Origin: Ruegeria_C sp041537905
GTDB lineage: Bacteria > Pseudomonadota > Alphaproteobacteria > Rhodobacterales > Rhodobacteraceae
Assembly: GCF_041537905.1 (NCBI RefSeq)
Contig: NZ_JBGRUO010000006.1
Location: 168,415 to 232,414 of the forward strand
DNA length: 64,000 bases
Direction: 5' to 3'
The notes under the pieces were generated by a model. That model was given only the letters and a program-made list of their open reading frames with translations. It ran no database searches and had not been told where the DNA came from. Positions 41,512 to 49,730 of this stretch are shown piece after piece. Each line of letters begins with the position of its first letter. Positions within the stretch are counted from its first letter, which is position 1. A program made the translations under genes and the position numbers.

Positions 41512-42396
41512 ATGAAATACCTGGTGGGAGAGACTTCGGAAGGCACTGCGGTTTTTGCCGTGAGCAGCGAAAACGCAGTAAATTTAACGGCTTTGGACTC
41601 TGGTGTCGGCACAGATCTGATGGGGCTGATTGCCAATCCGGGTTTGAGCGACTCACTGGCCGACAAAATCTCGGCAGCGGTGTCTGTGCCAGTCTCGACT
41701 ATCACCCCGGCTTTGCCGGTGGCCGCCCCCGGCACCATTATTTGCATGGGATTGAACTATACCGACCATATCAAAGAAGGTGGATACGACATTCCCGAGT
41801 ACCCCACGCTGTTCATGCGTGGAAAGAACTCGATCATGGCGGCTGGCAAACCCATGGTGCGACCGGCGGCTTCCCAGCATTTCGATTATGAAGCGGAATT
41901 GATGCTGATCGTTGGGAAGCGCGGTCGCCATATCTCGGAGGCGGGCGCGTTGGACCATGTGTTTGGGTATACCGTTTTCAACGATGGGTCGGTGCGGGAC
42001 TATCAGCGAAAAACGGTACAATGGACGCCGGGCAAGAACTTTGACGACACCGGAGCAATTGGTCCTTTCACGGTTACTCCGGATGAGTTGCCCGAGGGCG
42101 CTTCGGGCCTGAAGATCGAAAGCCGCGTTGGCGATGAAATCCTGCAAAGTTCAAACACCGCCAACATGATCTGGGGTGTTCGTCAGGTGATTGCGACAAT
42201 TTCAGAATTTATGACGCTTGAGCCGGGCGATCTGATTGCATTGGGAACACCGCCGGGTGTGGGTCACGCAAAGAAACCCGACCCACGATGGTTGAAACCG
42301 GGCGAGATCGTTGAGGTCGAAATCGAAGGTATCGGCATCTGCGCCAGCCCGATTTTCGACGAAAAAGATACCAGATCGAAGGTGGCTGCAGAATGA
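41512..42396 (+). CDS. Fumarylacetoacetate-hydrolase-family protein
   Basis: The 294-residue enzyme has the FAH core: 'ICMGLNYTDHIKEGGYDIPEYPTLF', metal Glu pair in 'DYEAELMLIVG', 'LDHVFGYTVFNDGSVRDYQRK' and 'LEPGDLIALGTPPGVG'. Start is uncertain between ATG 41503 and 41512; the latter gives the family-like 'MKYLVGE'. Substrates in this family include acylpyruvates, 2-hydroxy-muconate derivatives and oxaloacetate. Its stop overlaps the nitroreductase start (ATGA). Confidence 0.87.
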   Translation: MKYLVGETSEGTAVFAVSSENAVNLTALDSGVGTDLMGLIANPGLSDSLADKISAAVSVPVSTITPALPVAAPGTIICMGLNYTDHIKEGGYDIPEYPTLFMRGKNSIMAAGKPMVRPAASQHFDYEAELMLIVGKRGRHISEAGALDHVFGYTVFNDGSVRDYQRKTVQWTPGKNFDDTGAIGPFTVTPDELPEGASGLKIESRVGDEILQSSNTANMIWGVRQVIATISEFMTLEPGDLIALGTPPGVGHAKKPDPRWLKPGEIVEVEIEGIGICASPIFDEKDTRSKVAAE

Positions 42397-43058
42397 GTGC
42401 ACCAACCGGGGCAGAGCTGGAGACACTTCGCGCCAAGGCTCAGCAAGATCATCGTGATCTGCGCCAGCGCATTCCACGTCTGTCGGATGACGCGATCGCC
42501 CTAATCCTGCGCGATTCCCGGTCTCACTACACGTGGACAGACCAACCGGTCCCCGACGAGTTGCTTGAAGAGATCTACGACATCACCATCAACGGCGCGA
42601 CCAGCATGAACACGCTGCCTGCGCGGTTCATTTTTGTCAAAAGCGCCGAGGGCAAAGTGCGGCTGGCCAAGTCTTTGAAACCAAAGAACGTGCCAAAGAT
42701 GATGGATGCGCCGGTCACAGCGATCATTGCCTATGACATGGACTTCTGGAAGGAATTGCCCTTTCTTTTCCCGCATGAAGATCGTCGGCCGTTGTTTGAC
42801 AACAATCCCGACTATGTGTCCAATACAGCGTTTCGCAATGGTACGCTTCAGGGTGCCTATTTTATGATCGCCGCCCGGGCCGTTGGGTTGGACGTTGGTG
42901 CCATGTCGGGATTTTCGAACAAGATCGTCGACGAGGAATTCTTCGCGGGTACGACGCTCAAATCGAACTTTCTTTGCAATCTGGGATACGCCGATGAAAC
43001 GGGTTTGTTCCACAAACTGCCGCGATTTCCGTTCGACAGGGTTTGCTCTTATGCATGA
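42393..43058 (+). CDS. RutE/HadB-like nitroreductase-family reductase
   Basis: This 221-residue FMN reductase tracks E. coli RutE (malonic semialdehyde reductase) closely: 'TINGATSMNTLPARFIFVKSAEGK', 'APVTAIIAYDMDFWKELPFLFPH', 'AFRNGTLQGAYFMIAARAVGLD', 'FFAGTTLKSNFLCNLGYAD'. The same family contains HadB/TcpB, partner reductases of chlorophenol monooxygenases. Malonyl-CoA decarboxylase nearby favours a malonate-semialdehyde link. The intradiol dioxygenase downstream favours a HadB-like quinone reductase role. Both remain open. Confidence 0.85.
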   Translation: MSAPTGAELETLRAKAQQDHRDLRQRIPRLSDDAIALILRDSRSHYTWTDQPVPDELLEEIYDITINGATSMNTLPARFIFVKSAEGKVRLAKSLKPKNVPKMMDAPVTAIIAYDMDFWKELPFLFPHEDRRPLFDNNPDYVSNTAFRNGTLQGAYFMIAARAVGLDVGAMSGFSNKIVDEEFFAGTTLKSNFLCNLGYADETGLFHKLPRFPFDRVCSYA

Positions 43059-43070
43059 GGAGGTGATGCC

Positions 43071-43529
43071 GTGGCGATGAAAGTGAAGCCTGTCGTGACG
43101 TATCGCACGACAGCTCAATGCCCGACGCACGCGCGTACTGAGATACCCATTCGCGATCTGGATGTGGTTGTCGACGAGCCTGTCGAACGGGGCGGAACAA
43201 ATCTTGGCCCGTCTCCAACCGAAACCGCAATGGCGGCCCTGATCGCCTGTACGAACGTCATCGGTCACAAGAATGCGCACCGATTGGGAATTGATCTTGG
43301 GACGGTGACAATCGACGCGAAATGCAGGCTGGATCGGCGCGGTGTCCTGATGGAAGAGGAGATCGATGTTCCGTTTCCCGAAATTGAACTCACTGTGAAT
43401 TGTGAGACGCCGAGCAGTCAGGAGCAGCTGACATGTGTGGGCAACGAAACAGCCAAGTATTGCGCCATCGCAAAACTGTTCGAAGCGGCAGGCACCGACC
43501 TGACCGTCAACTGGGTCAAAGCAAACTAG
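43071..43529 (+). CDS. OsmC-family thiol peroxidase-like protein
   Basis: This 152-residue protein is started at GTG 43071, with AGGAGG seven bases upstream. The OsmC/Ohr pattern is present: 'GGTNLGPSPTETAMAALIACTNV' with one redox Cys and 'CAIAKLFEAAG' with the second. Such proteins reduce organic hydroperoxides, so it may protect against peroxides formed during aromatic oxidation. Third gene of the operon. Confidence 0.85.
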   Translation: MAMKVKPVVTYRTTAQCPTHARTEIPIRDLDVVVDEPVERGGTNLGPSPTETAMAALIACTNVIGHKNAHRLGIDLGTVTIDAKCRLDRRGVLMEEEIDVPFPEIELTVNCETPSSQEQLTCVGNETAKYCAIAKLFEAAGTDLTVNWVKAN

Positions 43530-43567
43530 TGGAAATTGAAAGACCCATCTTTCTGGGAGGAGAGACG

Positions 43568-44641
43568 ATGAAAAAATGGACCAAGCGCAGTCTGCTGGGT
43601 GTTGCCGTGGCAAGCACTATGGCACTGTCAGTCGCAGCAGAAGAGACCATTTCAGCTGTCGTAATTGATGGTTACCCGGACCGGGCCTTGTGGGTGAAAG
43701 AATTCACAAACTTCTTTATTCCCGAAGTGGATAAGCGGTTGGCCGAGTCCGGCAACTACAAGATGAACTGGCAGGAGAACTATGGCGGTTCAATCGTAAA
43801 ACCCAAAGGTGTTCTGGAAGGCGTACAGCTGGGTTTGGGGGACATTGGCATCGTCACAACCATCTTCCATTCATCCAAGCTGCCCAGTCAGGGGATCTCG
43901 GGCTCGACACCATTCGTCGCGTCGGATGCCCGTGCAGTGGCCAAGGCGGTTGACGAGATCGCGCGAGAATACCCGGCTATGCAGAATGAGTTCGCTGCGC
44001 AAAATCAGGTCTATCTGGCGACTGGCGTTGTGCTCGACACATATCAGATGTTCTGCTCAGAGCCGGTCGAGAAAGTTGCAGACCTTGAAGGACGCAAGAT
44101 CGCGGGTGCCGGCCTGAACCTGCGCTATCTTGAGGGTATCAAGGATGCGGCGGGCGTTCGCGGTGGCCTCACTGATTTCTACAACATGGTTCAAACCGGC
44201 CTTGTCGATTGTGTGATGATTTGGCCGGAAGCTTCCAAGACGTTCAAAATCGTAGAAGTTGCCCCTTACATGTTGAAGGCAGACCTTGGCGCGGTGAATA
44301 CAAAAACAGTCACAGTCAACGCCGATTACTGGGCAAATCTGCCTGACGAGGTCAAAGACGTACTCCAGGCTGTGGCTATCGACTACCGTGACCACGTGGC
44401 AGGCATTGCAATGGATCGAGCCGCTGCGTCACGAGATGCCTTTGTGGAAGCTGGCGGATCGATCATTGAAATCTCGGACGAAGACCGCGCTGCGTGGGCA
44501 AATGCGATGCCCAATGTTGCGCAGGAATGGGCTGCAACGCTGAATGAGAACGGCGAGCAGGGCACGGATATGCTGGCCGCTTATCTCGGCAAGCTTCAGG
44601 ATGCCGGTTTCACTGGTGTGCGCGACTGGACGGCCGAATAA
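43568..44641 (+). CDS. TRAP transporter solute-binding protein (DctP), aromatic cluster
   Basis: This 357-residue periplasmic protein is started at ATG 43568, where GGGAGGAGA lies upstream and a signal peptide follows ('KKWTKRSLLGVAVASTMALS', cut near VAA-EE). 'GYPDRALWVKEFTNFFIPEVDKRL', 'GGSIVKPKGVLEGVQLGLGDIG' and 'DLEGRKIAGAGLNLRYLEG' fit the DctP fold. The Arg of the canonical carboxylate site is less obvious than in the other two TRAP proteins, so an aromatic or less acidic ligand is possible. Confidence 0.88.
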   Translation: MKKWTKRSLLGVAVASTMALSVAAEETISAVVIDGYPDRALWVKEFTNFFIPEVDKRLAESGNYKMNWQENYGGSIVKPKGVLEGVQLGLGDIGIVTTIFHSSKLPSQGISGSTPFVASDARAVAKAVDEIAREYPAMQNEFAAQNQVYLATGVVLDTYQMFCSEPVEKVADLEGRKIAGAGLNLRYLEGIKDAAGVRGGLTDFYNMVQTGLVDCVMIWPEASKTFKIVEVAPYMLKADLGAVNTKTVTVNADYWANLPDEVKDVLQAVAIDYRDHVAGIAMDRAAASRDAFVEAGGSIIEISDEDRAAWANAMPNVAQEWAATLNENGEQGTDMLAAYLGKLQDAGFTGVRDWTAE

Positions 44642-44644
44642 TCG

Positions 44645-44658
44645 CTCGGCGACCCGAG
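44645..44658 (+). other. Weak stem-loop after dctP, aromatic cluster
   Basis: CTCGG-CGAC-CCGAG makes a 5-bp stem four bases past the dctP stop, just before the dctQ ribosome site AAAGGGG. It is the weakest of the post-binding-protein hairpins in this window. Confidence 0.3.
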
Positions 44659-44671
44659 AAAGGGGCCAGAC

Positions 44672-45223
44672 ATGCTGAAGACCGCAGTTGCCGTTCTGTC
44701 GCAGGTCGCCAATTCGCTTGCAATAACTGCCAACGCTTTGGGCACGCTCGTCGTCCTAGCGTTGGTGGTCATTCTGAATGTCGACGTCGTTGCGCGCGGG
44801 CTGTTTTCGGCCCCGCTTCGAGGCACCTACGAAATGGTGCAGTTTTCGGTCGTGATGATTGTTTTTCTGCAATTGGCCGACGTGGTCAGAGTGGACCGGC
44901 TGACACGTTCGGACGGGTTCCTGAACCTGATGCACCACCGCCGCCCTGGCCTGACAGCAAACCTGAGGCGCATCATAAACGCCATCTCGGCGATCTTCAT
45001 GGGCCTAATTGCCTATGTGACCTTCCCTGAATTTCTTCATATGTGGGAGACGCAGGACTACTTCGGAGTTCCGGGTCTTTTCACACTCCCATGGTGGCCG
45101 GTCAAATTGGTCATCGCGTGCGGCACTGCGCTTGCCTGCGTGGTTTTCCTGCTCAAGGTTGTCACGGCGCAGGACCGCCCGCAACTTATCCGCACCCCTG
45201 AACATGACGAGGCTGCAGAATGA
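44672..45223 (+). CDS. TRAP transporter small permease (DctQ), aromatic cluster
   Basis: The 183-residue membrane protein has four hydrophobic stretches and the DctQ-like segment 'VVARGLFSAPLRGTYEMVQFSVVMIVFLQLADVVR'. Its stop overlaps the start of the large subunit by four bases (ATGA), so the two are coupled. Confidence 0.85.
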   Translation: MLKTAVAVLSQVANSLAITANALGTLVVLALVVILNVDVVARGLFSAPLRGTYEMVQFSVVMIVFLQLADVVRVDRLTRSDGFLNLMHHRRPGLTANLRRIINAISAIFMGLIAYVTFPEFLHMWETQDYFGVPGLFTLPWWPVKLVIACGTALACVVFLLKVVTAQDRPQLIRTPEHDEAAE

Positions 45224-46524
45224 CGCCGATTGAGATTGGCCTGATCTCGGTCGTCGCCATCGTCTTTCTGATTTACGCGGGCGTCTACATTCCGATTGCT
45301 CTGGGCGTGGTCTCGTTCGTGTCGATTTGGCTGATGCGGGACAATTTTACGCTGGCGCTGAACCTGTTGAAAGTGGCGGTCGGCGACAGCGCGATGGAAT
45401 ACAGTTTCGCGACCATTCCCCTGTTTACCTTCATGGGGCTCATTGTCTCAAAGGCCGGGTTGGGCAGGGACATCTATGAAGTCATGACAATGCGGTTTCG
45501 CAAGGTCAAAGGCGGTATTGGAATGGCAACCGTCGGAGCCAACGCCGTCTTTGCCGCAGTTACCGGGTCGTCAATTGCGTCGGCATCCGTGTTCACCAAA
45601 GTCTCGGTCCCGCAAATGATGGCGCAGTCTTACAATCCGCGCTTTGCCGTCGGCGTGGTGGCTGGGTCCTCAGTTTTGGGCATGATTATCCCGCCTTCTG
45701 CTATGCTGATTATCTATTCCTTTGTCGCTGAACAGTCCGTAGGGGATATGTTTCTGGCGGGGGTTATTCCCGGGATTATGCTGGCAATCGCTTATGTCGG
45801 CGCGATTTGGGTCATGGGGCGATTCACGCCGGCATTCGTTGGAGGGCGGGTCGTCGAAGACACTGAATGGATGTCTGGGCGCGAGATCGCGTCCAAAACT
45901 CTACCGACATTGTTCATCATCACTGTGGTGCTTGGCGGAATTTATACAGGGTGGCTTACCGCAGTCGAGGCAGGCGCGGCCGGGGCACTTGTTGCGCTGA
46001 TCATCGCCGTTGCGCGCAAGTCTATGACGCCAAGAGCGTTCTGGGACGCGCTGCTGGAAACCGGTCATATAACGGCGGCGATCCTGTTCCTGATCACTGC
46101 AGCTTCAATCTACAGCCGCATGCTGGGACTCGCCGGGCTGCCCAACCAGTTGCAGGGCTTGCTTGCGGGGAATTCCGCGTCCTTCTGGTCGATCATGCTG
46201 CTCTATGTCTTGCTGATGCTTTTCTTGGGAACATTGCTTGACACGGCATCGATCATCCTGATCGTCGTCCCGTTGTTCCTGCCCATGGCCGAGGCCCTTG
46301 ATATGTCGCTGATCTGGTTCGGGATCATCACCGTGGTCGGAGCCGAAATCGGACTTTTGACCCCGCCTCTGGGCATATCGTGTTTTGTTATCAAATCCAC
46401 GATCAACGACGACCGAATATCGCTCAAGGACGTGTTCATGGGCGCACTTCCCTTCGCGTTCGTGATGCTAATCGTTCTGTTTATTCTGATCGAGTTCCCA
46501 ATCCTCAGCCTTGCCCTGATTTAA
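45220..46524 (+). CDS. TRAP transporter large permease (DctM), aromatic cluster
   Basis: The 434-residue subunit of about twelve helices contains 'TIPLFTFMGLIVSKAGLGRDIYEVM', 'AAVTGSSIASASVFTKVSVPQM', 'LGMIIPPSAMLIIYSFVAEQSVGDMF' and 'LLTPPLGISCFVIKST'. It is followed ten bases later by the intradiol dioxygenase gene, tying this importer to aromatic metabolism. Confidence 0.92.
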   Translation: MTPIEIGLISVVAIVFLIYAGVYIPIALGVVSFVSIWLMRDNFTLALNLLKVAVGDSAMEYSFATIPLFTFMGLIVSKAGLGRDIYEVMTMRFRKVKGGIGMATVGANAVFAAVTGSSIASASVFTKVSVPQMMAQSYNPRFAVGVVAGSSVLGMIIPPSAMLIIYSFVAEQSVGDMFLAGVIPGIMLAIAYVGAIWVMGRFTPAFVGGRVVEDTEWMSGREIASKTLPTLFIITVVLGGIYTGWLTAVEAGAAGALVALIIAVARKSMTPRAFWDALLETGHITAAILFLITAASIYSRMLGLAGLPNQLQGLLAGNSASFWSIMLLYVLLMLFLGTLLDTASIILIVVPLFLPMAEALDMSLIWFGIITVVGAEIGLLTPPLGISCFVIKSTINDDRISLKDVFMGALPFAFVMLIVLFILIEFPILSLALI

Positions 46525-46534
46525 GGAGGCCAAG

Positions 46535-47401
46535 ATGCGCTCTGTCACCAAAGACAATATCACCGACGTTTTCATGGGATACCTGTCCAATGACGCCGAT
46601 CCGCGGATGCGTGAGATCATGGGGTCACTTGTCAAACACCTTCATGACTTCGCGCGAGAGACCAATCTGACGCATGACGAATGGCGCACTGGAATTGCGT
46701 TTCTCGAGGGGTGTGCAGCCGTGGAAACCGAGGACCGGCACGAGTTTGTGCTGGCGTCTGACGTGCTGGGTCTGTCTTCTTTGGTGGACATGCTGCATTC
46801 AAGTCCAGACGCAACAAGTTCGTCAGTATTAGGTCCGTTTCATGTGTCTGGCGCACCCCCGTTGCCAATAGGCGGGGATATGAAACGATATTTCGGCGGG
46901 CCGGTTTTGCTTGCTGAAGGCGTCATTCGCGACACTGAGGGCAATCCCATTGCAGGAGCAGAACTCGACATCTGGCAAACGGCCCCCAACGGCCTCTACG
47001 CCAGTCAGGATGAAGAACAGGACACCTATTCTTTCCACGGGCTGATGACAGTTGGCGATGACGGCAGATATGCGTTCACTACCGTTAAGCCAGTTGAATA
47101 CACTGTACCGTCTGACGGGCCGGTCGGTGATATTCTGCGCGCTTGCGGTCGCCATCCATGGAGGCCCTCACACCTGCACTTTATCGTCAAAGCCCCCGGC
47201 TATCGCTCACTTGTGACCGAGATTTTCCCGGACGATGATCCTTATCTGGATCAAGACACGGTCTTTGGAGTTCGGGACGATCTCGTGATGACTTACGTTG
47301 AACGACCCGCTTCAGAATTTCCCAATGAGATGGAACTTTCAGGTAAGATCACCGAACCATACCTGCACGTGAATTTCGACGTCACGCTTGCTCGGGACTG
47401 A
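46535..47401 (+). CDS. Intradiol ring-cleavage dioxygenase (hydroxyquinol 1,2-dioxygenase type)
   Basis: This 288-residue non-heme Fe(III) enzyme cleaves catechol-type rings between the hydroxyls. It has the helical N-terminal dimerisation domain (about residues 1-100) and the catalytic domain with iron ligands: Tyr in 'TAPNGLYASQ', Tyr in 'PVEYTVPSDGPVGD', His pair in 'WRPSHLHFIV'. 'ATSSSVLGPF' and 'GDILRACGRHPWRPSHLH' favour the hydroxyquinol branch over catechol or protocatechuate enzymes. Product would be maleylacetate; no maleylacetate reductase is visible nearby. Confidence 0.87.
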   Translation: MRSVTKDNITDVFMGYLSNDADPRMREIMGSLVKHLHDFARETNLTHDEWRTGIAFLEGCAAVETEDRHEFVLASDVLGLSSLVDMLHSSPDATSSSVLGPFHVSGAPPLPIGGDMKRYFGGPVLLAEGVIRDTEGNPIAGAELDIWQTAPNGLYASQDEEQDTYSFHGLMTVGDDGRYAFTTVKPVEYTVPSDGPVGDILRACGRHPWRPSHLHFIVKAPGYRSLVTEIFPDDDPYLDQDTVFGVRDDLVMTYVERPASEFPNEMELSGKITEPYLHVNFDVTLARD

Positions 47402-47422
47402 ACGCTATGGAGGATGCTTGAA

Positions 47423-48229
47423 GTGCGAAAATACGCCTTCGTTTTAGGTGCAGCGCTGTTCAGCGGAGCGGCCATTGCCGACGAGCGACCGATTTTCGAT
47501 GCGCATATTCACTACAGCCATGATGCCGTGAAACTGGTTCCGCCTGAGCAAGTGGCCAAAATCCTGCGGGATGCAGGCGTGCGGAAAGCCCTGGTTTCCA
47601 GCTCGGATGATAACGGTACACAACTGCTTTTGGCTGCAGCGCCGGATATCGTTGTTCCGGCACTTCGCCCTTATCGTCGTCGCGGTGAGATCAACACCTG
47701 GATGCACGACGAAACAGTTATCGACTATCTGGAAGCAAAGCTGGCGAAGAATGACTACGAAGCCATCGGTGAATTTCACGCCTATGGAAATGACATTAAG
47801 ACGCCAGTCATCCAGCACATGATCGCGCTGGCCAAAGAGCGGAACCTAATTCTGCACCACCATGGTGATCGCGAGGCGGTAGACCTGATTTTCGAAACCT
47901 GGCCGGAGGCTCGGGTATTGTGGGCCCACTCAGGTTTTGACGATCCGGGGAAGGTGGTCGACGCTTTGAACGCGTATCCCCGGCTTTGGGCCGATCTGGC
48001 GTTCCGTTCCGATATGGTCTCGCGCGGCCGTGTCGATCCGGATTGGCAAGCTGCGTTCGAAGCGCATCCTGATCGGTTCATGGTCGGGACCGATACGTTT
48101 GCACCAGAGCGTTGGTACTACGTTGGTCCGCATGCAGATTTTTCACGCGAATGGCTGGATTTGCTTCCAGACCAGATCGCGGACAACATCGCGTATGCCA
48201 ACGCAGAACGTTTGCTGGCATCGGAATGA
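47423..48229 (+). CDS. Secreted amidohydrolase-2-family hydrolase
   Basis: The 268-residue protein is started at GTG 47423, eight bases after GGAGG; ATG 47414 lies too close to that site. A signal peptide follows ('RKYAFVLGAALFSGAAIADE'), so it acts in the periplasm. Metal/active-site residues of the TIM-barrel amidohydrolase fold are visible: 'FDAHIHYSHDA', 'GEFHAYG', 'LHHHGDRE', 'WAHSGFDDPG', 'GTDTFAPERW'. Most relatives are cytoplasmic decarboxylases or lactonases, so export is unusual. Its TGA overlaps the next gene's ATG. Confidence 0.8.
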   Translation: MRKYAFVLGAALFSGAAIADERPIFDAHIHYSHDAVKLVPPEQVAKILRDAGVRKALVSSSDDNGTQLLLAAAPDIVVPALRPYRRRGEINTWMHDETVIDYLEAKLAKNDYEAIGEFHAYGNDIKTPVIQHMIALAKERNLILHHHGDREAVDLIFETWPEARVLWAHSGFDDPGKVVDALNAYPRLWADLAFRSDMVSRGRVDPDWQAAFEAHPDRFMVGTDTFAPERWYYVGPHADFSREWLDLLPDQIADNIAYANAERLLASE

Positions 48230-48603
48230 TCCGCTGGCTCGTCTGGTTTCTGGCATCTTCTGGCGCGGCCATCGCTTGTGAGGCGACGGGGCAACGGATG
48301 AGTACAGAAACTCAGAACGCACCTGCGGTGCATGTGGCTGTCGACGAAATTCCGTTGGCCCAGCCGTTTTCGATACTCCTCACGGTGTGTGGTGAAACTG
48401 CCGTAAGTGAAATGCGTGTCGATGCAGTCATGCCTGCTCACCAACACGGGATGAACTACCTTCCAGTCGTCACTGCAATAGGCGACGACGTGTTCCGTAT
48501 CGATGATATGCTGTTTCACATGCCGGGAAAGTGGGAGCTACAAGTGGACGTCGAGTACAACGGGCAAACGGTATCCTACACTTCTGACTTAGCGTTGAAA
48601 TGA
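48226..48603 (+). CDS. Small secreted YtkA/FixH-like protein
   Basis: The 125-residue protein begins with a short signal peptide (IRWLVWFLASSGAAIACEA; the Cys could also suggest a lipoprotein-like site). The beta-sandwich core has 'VDAVMPAHQHGMNY' and 'MLFHMPGKWELQVDV', a His/Met-rich pattern typical of YtkA-like domains often found with copper or cytochrome maturation genes. It is coupled by ATGA overlaps on both sides to the amidohydrolase and the cytochrome c peroxidase. Metal delivery or binding is an inference. Confidence 0.68.
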   Translation: MIRWLVWFLASSGAAIACEATGQRMSTETQNAPAVHVAVDEIPLAQPFSILLTVCGETAVSEMRVDAVMPAHQHGMNYLPVVTAIGDDVFRIDDMLFHMPGKWELQVDVEYNGQTVSYTSDLALK

Positions 48604-49730
48604 AGCTGTGGGTGACAGTCGCGTTCGTGGCATTAACGAGTGTAGTGCGTGCCGAGGTCTTGCTGTCAGAAGACGAGATCCAACAAACGTTGTCCTTCGG
48701 GCCGTGGCCGCCACCAATCCAGCCGGATCCAAGCAATAGGGGTTCAAACGATCCCCGAGCGATTGCTCTGGGTGCTGCACTTTTCGATGATCCGGTGTTG
48801 TCGATTGACGGTGCATTAGCCTGTGCAAGTTGTCACAACCCCGAGCAGGCATTTACCACGCTCGATCCGCGTGCGTTCGGTCGCGTGCTTTTGGATCGGA
48901 ATACGCCATCGCTGCGGAACCTGGCTGGTCTGCGATGGTACGGGTGGGGCGGAAAGAGTGATAATCTTTGGGCCGCCAGCTTGCATCCGATCATCGAAGA
49001 ACAAGAGATGGCGCACAGTAAGGAAAGCCTGAAGAGGGCCATTTCTGAAAGTCCCTATGTCAATGATTTTGAGGATATTTTTGGCGACATTGAAAGCCAA
49101 AACCCCGAGCTGGTGTTGGTAAAGATTGCCAAAGCCCTATCAGCTTATCTGGAAACGCTGGTAACCGAGCGGACACAATTTGACGATTTTCGCGACGCGT
49201 TGGAGCGCAGCGATCTGGCGGAGGCTGCGAACTACCCCGAGGCTGCCCAGCGAGGTCTTCAGCTCTTCCTGGGGCGCGGGAATTGCGCGTTCTGCCATAA
49301 TGGCCCGAGATTTTCCAACAACGAATTCCACGACGCTGGCGTACCGTATTTTCTGAGCAAGACAAAGGTCGACGAAGGCCGGTTCGGAGGACTGAATTTT
49401 CTACTCTCCAGCCCTTACACATTGGACGGAGACTGGACTGACGATCTGGAAAAGCAAGGTGCGTGGGCGGTCCGAAATGTGCGACGGAGCCATTCTGATT
49501 TTGGAATCTTTCGTACGCCCAGCCTGCGAGGTGTGGTCGAAACCGCCCCCTACATGCATGACGGCAGCCTGGATGCTCTGGATGCCGTGGTCCGACACTA
49601 CAGCGAAATCGATACGGAAAGGCTTCACGCTGATGGCGAGGCGGTACTTTCCGAACTGAATTTGACGGGACAGGAGATCACAGACCTTGTGGCGTTTTTG
49701 GAGACGTTGTCCAGCGCTACGCGGCCTTGA
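48600..49730 (+). CDS. Diheme cytochrome c peroxidase / MauG-family protein
   Basis: This 376-residue secreted protein has a signal peptide (KLWVTVAFVALTSVVRA) and two heme c sites, 'CASCHNPEQAF' in the N-terminal domain and 'CAFCHNGPRFSN' in the C-terminal domain. 'GRVLLDRNTPSLRNL' and 'FGIFRTPSLRGVVETAPYMHDGS' are the conserved family segments. Members reduce H2O2 or oxidise protein or small-molecule substrates. It overlaps the convergent aminotransferase gene by 14 bases at its 3' end. Confidence 0.9.
   Translation: MKLWVTVAFVALTSVVRAEVLLSEDEIQQTLSFGPWPPPIQPDPSNRGSNDPRAIALGAALFDDPVLSIDGALACASCHNPEQAFTTLDPRAFGRVLLDRNTPSLRNLAGLRWYGWGGKSDNLWAASLHPIIEEQEMAHSKESLKRAISESPYVNDFEDIFGDIESQNPELVLVKIAKALSAYLETLVTERTQFDDFRDALERSDLAEAANYPEAAQRGLQLFLGRGNCAFCHNGPRFSNNEFHDAGVPYFLSKTKVDEGRFGGLNFLLSSPYTLDGDWTDDLEKQGAWAVRNVRRSHSDFGIFRTPSLRGVVETAPYMHDGSLDALDAVVRHYSEIDTERLHADGEAVLSELNLTGQEITDLVAFLETLSSATRP

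Noticed and set aside
42501..43613. A 370-codon open frame on the minus strand opposite the reductase and OsmC genes
   Set aside because: It is antisense to two genes with clear family motifs and ribosome sites, and its own translation shows no domain; such long shadows are common in GC-rich DNA.
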